Shown one piece after another: positions 1 through 5,287 of a stretch of DNA of 5,287 nucleotides. Every line of letters begins with the position of its first letter. The stretch's first letter is position 1. The DNA lies in assembly GCA_902476665.1 (NCBI GenBank), contig CABSEO010000177.1, positions 1 to 5,287 on the forward strand. The letters are read 5' to 3'. The notes under the pieces were generated by a model, which saw only the letters and a list, made by a program, of their open reading frames with translations, ran no database searches and had not been told where the DNA came from. Source of the DNA: an uncultured Emergencia sp. (GTDB taxonomy: Bacteria > Bacillota > Clostridia > Peptostreptococcales > Anaerovoracaceae). Position numbers and translations under genes: made by a program.

Positions 1-702
1 TTTGAACTGGCCGATGTCAGCGGTGGTACAGATGCAGGCATCTATCCGAAAGAAGCCTCTGTCACAGTAGTCATCAATCAGAATGACGATGAAAAATTCC
101 AAAGCAGAATGGAAACTGCCATTGACAACTTTAACGACGACTATCTGGAAAACTATCCCGATGTGACTTATACTTACGAGGAAGTGGATCTTCCTAAACA
201 GGTCGTAAGCCAGGAGAGTCAGAATGATCTGATTAAGACCCTCTACACGCTCATTGATGGAATTCATTACAGAGATGAAGAAAATGAACAGATAGTTTCA
301 ATCAGCAGTATCGGTTCCATAAAGCTGAAGGATAACACATACACCATTCAGGCTATAGGTAACAGTCTGACCGATGAAAATCTTTCAGATATTGATAATG
401 ACTACAAAACTATTTGCGGTCTGGCAGATATCACTTATAAAAAGACTGATTCTCAGAACGGCTGGTCAGGGGATCCTGAATCAGATCTTGCACTGGCCTG
501 CGTGCAGGCATTTAATGATTACTGCGGAAAAGAAATGGAATTCAAAGATTATGTCGCTGCAGCAAACACTACCTATGTGCAGGAAAAGAATCCAAAGTGC
601 AGTATTGTCAATGTTTCCGTCAATGAGGACAGATTAGAAAGATATACCGGAACAATTCTGACCTTCCTGATGAATCAGGAACATGAAGATACAAAAGACT
701 GA
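1..702 (+). CDS. C-terminal half of an M20-type (PepD/PepV-like) dipeptidase homologue, 5' end outside window
   Basis: The frame is open from base 1 to a TGA at 700-702, giving 233 visible residues. The ATG at 109 is internal: it has no ribosome binding site and the coding sequence continues upstream of it. By eye the protein follows the C-terminal half of M20C aminoacyl-histidine dipeptidases (about 480 residues in full). The opening ELADVSGGTDAGIYPKEA matches the start of the family's lid/catalytic segment (GGTxxNxIPREA in E. coli PepD). SISSIGSIKLKDN parallels SLNVGVVTMTDN, and NGWSGDPESDLA (about 457-492) parallels PGWxxDxxSPVM. Family members are cytosolic zinc enzymes that cleave short peptides. 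Several expected active-site residues seem absent: the Arg of the IRS-like motif is Asn (361-363), HAGLE is replaced by AAANT (about 556-570), and the C-terminal GPHSPDE metal-ligand stretch is missing near 620. It may therefore be a divergent or inactive homologue. The N-terminal metal site is not visible. Family call moderately sure, activity unsure. Confidence 0.6.
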   Translation, partial: FELADVSGGTDAGIYPKEASVTVVINQNDDEKFQSRMETAIDNFNDDYLENYPDVTYTYEEVDLPKQVVSQESQNDLIKTLYTLIDGIHYRDEENEQIVSISSIGSIKLKDNTYTIQAIGNSLTDENLSDIDNDYKTICGLADITYKKTDSQNGWSGDPESDLALACVQAFNDYCGKEMEFKDYVAAANTTYVQEKNPKCSIVNVSVNEDRLERYTGTILTFLMNQEHEDTKD

Positions 703-727
703 TTAGAACAGCAAAGCTTTTAAAGAT

Positions 728-769
728 AAGGGCCGTTGCTTCAGATGCATCTGAAGCAACGGCCCTTTT
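728..769 (+). terminator. Strong rho-independent terminator (perfect 40-nt palindrome)
   Basis: The left arm AAGGGCCGTTGCTTCAGA (728-745) and its exact reverse complement (750-767) flank a TGCA loop, itself self-complementary, and are followed by TTTT ending at 769. It starts 25 nt after the stop of the + strand peptidase homologue, so it most likely ends that transcript. The T-run is short, but the 18-bp stem is perfect. On the - strand the hairpin is followed by ATCTTTAAAA, a poor U-tract, so any reverse function would be weaker. Confidence 0.85.
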
Positions 770-807
770 GTAACTTAAACAGCAACAGTGGCCGATCTGA
801 CGGCCGG

Positions 808-847
808 AAAATAAAGGAAGCCGCCTGCATAAACGCAAGACGGCCTC
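808..847 (-). terminator. Probable rho-independent terminator of the redox operon
   Basis: Read on the - strand, GAGGCCGTCTTGC (847-835) can pair with GCAGGCGGCTTC (828-817) across a GTTTAT loop, with two G-U pairs and one bulged T. CTTTATTTT follows (816-808). It lies about 40 nt past the stop codon of the 1171-residue oxidoreductase, the right place for the 3' end of that operon. The stem is imperfect. A second small stem, GGCCG/CGGCC (790-805), lies just beyond and might help. Confidence 0.55.
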
Positions 848-888
848 AAAATCATATATTTATCTGTCAAACCTTTCCTGACTGTATC

Positions 889-3800
889 TTACGCAGTAGG
901 AGATACAGCTTCAGGGATTCTCTCTGTCATCATATTCATCAGAGCATCGGTACAAGGCAGTACATCTACCATCTTGGCATCCTTTGCAGGAACGAACTTA
1001 GGATTTACAGGAGTCAGTACACCGCCCAGCACTTCGCCGATTTCAGCATATTTATAGAGCGGCAGCGTATCATCCATCTCACGAGAGATATCTGCCTCAT
1101 CCTCAAAGCCGAATTCCTCCTCAAATACATGAGCCAGCTCCGCTGCGATCTCCCAGTTGGAGAAATCTACATCCTCCACAACAGCAGCTTCTACAGGCAT
1201 CAGTCTTCTTTCTGTATTGGTGTAAGTTCCGTCGGTGCTTGCAAATCCTGTTCCTGGAATGAATACATCAGCTTTCTTTGCTGTCTCGGTCATGTAAATA
1301 TCGGAAACCATCAGGAATTCCAGTCCGGACAGATCATAGCCGCAAGCTGCCGGATCTTCGCCGAATACCATAAGACCTTTTACGCCTTCCATAGCTTCAG
1401 CACCTGCATGAATACCCATATCCACAAGACCCTGAGAATTATTCTTAGCCTTGATTTCCAGAATACCGTCCCTAGGTTTTCCAATATGACCGGAAAGCAG
1501 AGCAATATCCGCTATGAGTGCAGCAGCTTCTACCGACAGTGTATTCTGCTGGAATACGATCATAGCCTTCTTGGCCTTTGCGTACATTTCAGCAGCGGCC
1601 TGAATTTCCTCGCACACAGCTGCATCAGAAACCGATGCGACAAATGCGTCAAAACCCTCAGCATCTGATTTTTTGCCCATATCCAGAAGTGCTTTTGCAA
1701 AACCTTTCAGGAAAGCTGTACTGTTGTCAGTATCAATCACTTTTTCCGCAAATGGCCAGGATGTCTGAACATCTTCTGTATTCACTGCAATAACTTTTGC
1801 ACCTGCTTCAGCAGCCTGCTTGATCTTGTTCCAGATTACAGCATTCTTTTTCTTGATGAAGCCAGGAACAATGATCACTTCTGTAGACAGAAGTTCATCA
1901 ATTGTATTCGGAGAAGCATCTATGCCCAGTACGTCTGTCAATGCATTGGCTCTCGCATTAAAACAGAAAGTCTTAGCGCCTACCAGTCTGGCAAACTTCT
2001 TCATAGCATAAGCTTCTTCGTTGGTATATCTGTCAGAAATCGCTACAGCAATAGAATCAACACCATGTCTTACTTTGACGGCCTCAAACTTTTTAGCTGC
2101 CATAACCATGGCTTCATGATAGTCAGTCATACGGAAATCGTCTCCGTCCTTGATAAGCGGATCCACCTCTTTGCCTTCCAGAACGGCTGCATCAAATCCC
2201 CACTTACCTTTTCCGCAGCAGATGCCGGCATTGACATAACCTTCCTTGGAAGGATTTGCTTTAATCAGCATATCTGCATAAGACTCCAGATCCAGAGAAC
2301 ATCCAACCGAGCAGTAGGAGCAAGTGGTTTCAGTAATCTCTGTTTCCAGTGGAACTTCTTTCTGTACTGTCTGTCTCTCCTGAAGAGCACCTACAGGACA
2401 AACACTTACACACTGACCGCAGGATTCACATCCGGACTGAGCAAGCGGTTTCTCCAGATTTGGTTTTACAACTGTGTCAAAGCCCCTCTTTACAAGACCA
2501 AGAGCACCGACGCCCATCACCTCGTCACAAACTCTGACACACAGTCCGCAAAGAATACATTTATTCGGATCTCTTACAATGAACGGATGATCATCTGTAA
2601 ATTCAATCAGATTCTTATCACCTGCAAATCTGGCAGGTTCTACATCGTATTCATTGGCAAAATCAATCAGCTTACATTCATAATAGTCATGACATCCGCA
2701 TTCCAGACATCTGGAAGCTTCCGCAACTGCCTGATCTTCTGTCAGTCCGTCATATACCACTTCAGAGAAATTATCTTTTCTCTCGGCAGCTGTCAGCTGC
2801 TCAGCTTTTTCTCTGCACAGTCTCTCTCTGTCTTCAAATGTCTTTTCCGTTACATCGTCTCTCTCTACAAAGAACGGTTTTTCATAGCTTACAGCCTCTC
2901 CATTCAGATAAGAATCGATGACAATAGCTGCCTTGCCTGCGTCAGCAATAGATTCGATTGCAATAGAAATCTTGTCGTTGCCGCAATCGCCTCCTGCAAA
3001 AACTCCAGGAATACTGGTCATAAATGTATCAGGATCATATGCAATGGCATTCTTTCTCGTCTTGTCGACATCAAACGGTGTAGCATCTACAGCCTGGCCA
3101 ATTGCCAGAATCACTGTATCAACATCAATAGTTTCAGTCTTTCCTTCTACAGGAACAGGTCTTCTTCTGCCTGACTCATCAGGTTCTCCCAGTTCCATTA
3201 CCTGCAGAACCATCTGTTTTACATGTCCGTTTTCATCCTTGATAATTTCCAGCGGATTGGTCAGGTTCTTAAAGATTACGCCTTCTTCTTCCCCTTCCTC
3301 GATTTCAATTCTGTCAGCAGGCATTTCATCCTTGGTTCTTCTGTAGATGTTGTAAACTTCCTTTGCGCCCAGTCTTACTGCAGTTCTGCAGGCATCCATA
3401 GCGGTGTTTCCACCACCGACAATGGCAACCTTTTCACCAAAGTCGATGTGCTCGTTTCTGACAACCTTTCTCAGGAAATCGATACCGCCGATAACACCGT
3501 CTGCATCTTCACCGGGACAACCCACACCTGTGGATACCCATGCACCGATACCAAGGAGAACTGCATCATAGTCAGCTCTGATAGTATCAAATGACATATC
3601 TTCACCGATCTTGCAGTTGGTAATCATTTCGACGCCCATTGATCTGATAATTTCAATTTCTGCATCCAGAACTTCCTTTGGAAGTCTGTATTCAGGAATA
3701 CCGTATCTCAGCATACCGCCCAGTTTTGGCATCGCGTCAAAGATTGTAACATCATGACCTTTCTGTCTGAGGAAGTACGCAGCGGAAAGCCCCATCGGAC

Positions 3801-4404
3801 CGCCGCCGATAATAGCAACAGATTTTCCTGTTTCCTCTTCCATTTCAGGAACAAAAACCATCTCTTCCATCATATCATAATCGGCAGCAAATCTCTTTAG
3901 TGCAGCAATGCTGATCGGCTCATCAACAAGCCCTCTTCTGCAGGCATCCTCACATGGGTGCGGACAGACTCTGCCGATAGATGCAGGAAGCGGAATCTTA
4001 TCCTTAATCAGTTCATTTGCAGCTTCAAACTCTCCATTGGCGATAAGTCCCACGTAGCCCTGACAGTCAGTTCCTGCAGGACATGCAAGAGAACAAGGAG
4101 CTTTACAGTCGCCGTTATGATTGGATATGAGAAGTTCCAGATTGGTTTTTCTGGATTCTACAACTCTGTCTGTGTTTGTCATCACTACCATACCGGGCGC
4201 TACTGTTGTTGCACAGGCCTTGCAGAGTTTAGGATTTCCTTCCACCTCTACTACACAAAGACCGCAGGCGCCATAGATGGCTGTTCTTTCATCATAGCAA
4301 AGAGTAGGGATAAAAATGTCGTTCTCTCTGGCAACTTCCAGGATAGTCTGTCCCGGAAGACCGAATACTTCTTTGCCGTCGATATTCATTCTGAATTTAT
4401 TCAT
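889..4404 (-). CDS. GltD/NfnB-NuoG fusion oxidoreductase, StnC-like subunit of a bifurcating transhydrogenase
   Basis: An intact 1171-residue soluble protein with no signal peptide. Domains in order: NuoG-type [2Fe-2S] ferredoxin (about 1-80; C36, C47, C50, C64); a cysteine-rich junction and GltD-type Fe-S domain (H96, C100, C104, C108, C114, C147, C151, C155; GRVCPHPCEDAC); FAD Rossmann fold (196-224, IIGGGPMGLSAA) closed by IPGVFAGGDC (465-474); an inserted NAD(P)H Rossmann fold (325-363, VGGGNTAMDA, with R355-R356 as in NADPH-using relatives); an extra cysteine patch (C566, C569, C571, C577); two ferredoxin [4Fe-4S] motifs (C616-C626, C659-C669); and a NuoG/FdhF-like domain with a [4Fe-4S] motif (C695, C698, C702, C730). 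The expected Mo/W-ligand Cys/Sec is missing near 814-822, and no C-terminal dinucleotide-binding domain follows, so formate dehydrogenase activity is unlikely. The architecture resembles the StnC subunit of the Sporomusa-type transhydrogenase, which exchanges electrons between NADPH, NADH and ferredoxin; here NADPH would be handled by the GltD part. The start at 4404 is fixed by a strong ribosome binding site. Domain calls are very sure; the physiological reaction is inferred. Confidence 0.9.
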   Translation of the reverse strand: MNKFRMNIDGKEVFGLPGQTILEVARENDIFIPTLCYDERTAIYGACGLCVVEVEGNPKLCKACATTVAPGMVVMTNTDRVVESRKTNLELLISNHNGDCKAPCSLACPAGTDCQGYVGLIANGEFEAANELIKDKIPLPASIGRVCPHPCEDACRRGLVDEPISIAALKRFAADYDMMEEMVFVPEMEEETGKSVAIIGGGPMGLSAAYFLRQKGHDVTIFDAMPKLGGMLRYGIPEYRLPKEVLDAEIEIIRSMGVEMITNCKIGEDMSFDTIRADYDAVLLGIGAWVSTGVGCPGEDADGVIGGIDFLRKVVRNEHIDFGEKVAIVGGGNTAMDACRTAVRLGAKEVYNIYRRTKDEMPADRIEIEEGEEEGVIFKNLTNPLEIIKDENGHVKQMVLQVMELGEPDESGRRRPVPVEGKTETIDVDTVILAIGQAVDATPFDVDKTRKNAIAYDPDTFMTSIPGVFAGGDCGNDKISIAIESIADAGKAAIVIDSYLNGEAVSYEKPFFVERDDVTEKTFEDRERLCREKAEQLTAAERKDNFSEVVYDGLTEDQAVAEASRCLECGCHDYYECKLIDFANEYDVEPARFAGDKNLIEFTDDHPFIVRDPNKCILCGLCVRVCDEVMGVGALGLVKRGFDTVVKPNLEKPLAQSGCESCGQCVSVCPVGALQERQTVQKEVPLETEITETTCSYCSVGCSLDLESYADMLIKANPSKEGYVNAGICCGKGKWGFDAAVLEGKEVDPLIKDGDDFRMTDYHEAMVMAAKKFEAVKVRHGVDSIAVAISDRYTNEEAYAMKKFARLVGAKTFCFNARANALTDVLGIDASPNTIDELLSTEVIIVPGFIKKKNAVIWNKIKQAAEAGAKVIAVNTEDVQTSWPFAEKVIDTDNSTAFLKGFAKALLDMGKKSDAEGFDAFVASVSDAAVCEEIQAAAEMYAKAKKAMIVFQQNTLSVEAAALIADIALLSGHIGKPRDGILEIKAKNNSQGLVDMGIHAGAEAMEGVKGLMVFGEDPAACGYDLSGLEFLMVSDIYMTETAKKADVFIPGTGFASTDGTYTNTERRLMPVEAAVVEDVDFSNWEIAAELAHVFEEEFGFEDEADISREMDDTLPLYKYAEIGEVLGGVLTPVNPKFVPAKDAKMVDVLPCTDALMNMMTERIPEAVSPTA

Positions 4405-4414
4405 CTCAGTATTT

Positions 4415-4422
4415 CCTCCTCC
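4415..4422 (-). promoter_or_regulatory. Ribosome binding site of the StnC-like gene
   Basis: GGAGGAGG on the - strand ends 10 nt before the ATG at 4404-4402 and directly abuts the TAA stop (4425-4423) of the upstream NuoF-like gene. This fixes the start of the downstream gene over the in-frame Met at codon 6. The 18-bp gap indicates a shared transcript and probable translational coupling of the two subunits. Confidence 0.9.
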
Positions 4423-5287
4423 TTACTTTTTCTCAATTGCACCGAATTTGCAGTTTTCCGCACATTTTCCGCACTTGATGCACTTAGTCTGATCAATCAC
4501 ATGCTTACCCTTTACTTCGCCTGTAATGGCCCCTACAGGACATTTCTTGGCGCACAGAGTACATCCTTTGCATGCGTCAGTAATCTCAAAGGAAATCAGC
4601 GCTTTGCAGGATTTTGCAGTACACTTCTTATTATAGATATGATCTTCATATTCATTTCTGAAGTACTTCAGTGTCGTCAGTACAGGGTTAGGTGCAGTCT
4701 GTCCCAGCACATAGCACCATCCTTAATTTTTGCTGCCAGTTCTTCCAGAAGCTCAATATCTCCGTCCTTGCCTTTGCCTTCTGTAATTCTCTCCAGAATC
4801 TCCAGCATTCTCTTCGTTCCGATTCTGCAGTAGTTACACTTACCGCATGATTCCTTCTTTGTAAAGTCAAGGAAATATCTTGCCATGTCAACCATACAGG
4901 TGTCTTCGTCCATGACGATCATACCGCCTGAACCTACAATTGCGCCTGTCTTGTTGATATCTTCATATGTAACAGGAGTGTCAATCAGTGATGCAGGAAT
5001 ACATCCGCCGGAAGGTCCGCCCATCTGTACAGCCTTCCTTGTCCTGCTTAATTCCGCCGCCAATACCGAAGATAACATCTTTCAGAGGAAGACCCATAGG
5101 AACCTCTACCAGACCGCCTTTCTTGATCTTGCCGGCCAGTGCAAACACCTTGGTGCCCTTGGACTGTTCTGTTCCCATGGCGCCGAAAGCAGCTCCTCCA
5201 TTGTTGATAATCCATGATACGTTGGCGTAAGTTTCTACGTTGTTGATATTGGTAGGCTGCTGCCAGTAACCTTTTGCTGCAGGGAAA
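4423..5287 (-). pseudogene. NuoF/HydB-like NADH-binding flavin subunit (StnB-like), C-terminal part, two frameshifts
   Basis: This is the upstream partner of the StnC-like gene; its N-terminal portion (thioredoxin-like and FMN/NADH-binding regions) lies beyond 5287. Reading from the edge, FPAAKGYWQQPTNINNVETY and NGGAAFGAMGTEQSKGTKVF are typical NuoF sequence. Next come QMGGPSGGCIPASLIDTP, SGGMIVMDEDTCMVD and the [4Fe-4S] ligand motif ESCGKCNYCRIGTKRM, with its fourth Cys in GAMC. GQTAPNPVL and a C-terminal pair of ferredoxin motifs (CKGCTLCAKKCP, CIKCGKCAENC) follow, as in HydB-type bifurcating subunits. The sequence needs three frames. The first runs from the edge to about 5037 and otherwise stops at 4981. 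The second runs from about 5036 to 4707 and otherwise stops at 4677. The third runs to the TAA at 4423. The family consensus suggests about 5 nt missing at the first break (KEFKAVQ expected) and 4 nt at the second (MCGLGQ expected). In an intact form it would bind NADH, FMN and Fe-S clusters. Family identity is very sure; whether the breaks are real is open. Confidence 0.85.

Noticed and set aside
109..111. ATG at 109 as the start of the first gene
   Set aside because: The frame is open to base 1, the upstream residues fit the M20 pattern, and no ribosome binding site precedes this ATG.
620..838. 72-residue - strand open frame across the intergenic region
   Set aside because: It runs through both terminator hairpins and the end of the + gene, and I see no protein family resemblance.
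736..1668. 310-residue + strand open frame opposite the end of the oxidoreductase gene
   Set aside because: It is antisense to a clearly conserved protein, starts inside a terminator hairpin, and has a Cys/His/Ser-rich composition typical of reverse-strand reading.
2065..3174. 369-residue + strand open frame
   Set aside because: It lies wholly antisense to the GltD/ferredoxin region. It shows no recognisable domain or ribosome binding site and has shadow-like composition.
889..4404. Annotation as an active formate dehydrogenase alpha subunit or as glutamate synthase small subunit
   Set aside because: The metal-ligand Cys/Sec and the C-terminal cofactor domain are missing, no large glutamate synthase gene is adjacent, and the NuoF-like partner points to a bifurcating complex.
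3958..4833. 291-residue + strand open frame spanning two - strand genes
   Set aside because: It is antisense to both the StnC-like and NuoF-like coding sequences, whose motifs are unambiguous.
4703..5045. Programmed ribosomal frameshifting in the NuoF-like gene
   Set aside because: No slippery heptamer is visible at either break, and in both places conserved residues are missing, which fits deletions or sequence errors better than recoding.

Overview
The window looks like chromosomal DNA of an anaerobic Clostridia-type Firmicute. The evidence is the strong AGGAGG-type ribosome binding site, the moderate GC content, and a ferredoxin/NAD(P)-linked flavin and iron-sulfur enzyme complex of the kind common in fermentative or acetogenic Clostridia. 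I cannot assign a genus. There are no rRNA or tRNA genes, mobile elements or CRISPR arrays. Three protein genes are visible, and two of them run off the window edges.

Layout. Positions 1-702 (+) hold the C-terminal half of an M20-type (PepD/PepV-like) metallopeptidase homologue that appears to lack several catalytic residues at its C-terminus. Positions 703-888 are a convergent intergenic region. It has a perfect 40-nt palindromic terminator serving the + gene and a weaker GC-rich hairpin followed by a T-tract serving the - strand genes. Positions 889-4404 (-) encode an intact 1171-residue fusion protein: a NuoG-type [2Fe-2S] domain, a GltD/NfnB-type FAD and NAD(P)H oxidoreductase, a multi-cluster ferredoxin segment, and a NuoG/formate-dehydrogenase-like domain that lacks the metal-ligand Cys/Sec. 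Directly upstream on the - strand, 18 bp away, positions 4423-5287 hold the C-terminal part of a NuoF/HydB-like flavin subunit with two extra C-terminal [4Fe-4S] motifs. As given, its frame is broken twice by small indels.

How they work together. A NuoF/HydB-like subunit followed by a GltD-NuoG fusion is the architecture I know from the HydABC/Bfu-type electron-bifurcating family, specifically the Sporomusa-type transhydrogenase Stn (StnABC), which links NADH, NADPH and ferredoxin pools. A NuoE-like subunit would be expected upstream on the - strand, beyond position 5287. This assignment rests on domain architecture read by eye, not on a database search. The two frameshifts mean that the copy shown either carries sequence or assembly errors or is a decaying complex. 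The intact 3.5-kb partner gene argues mildly for errors or very recent damage.
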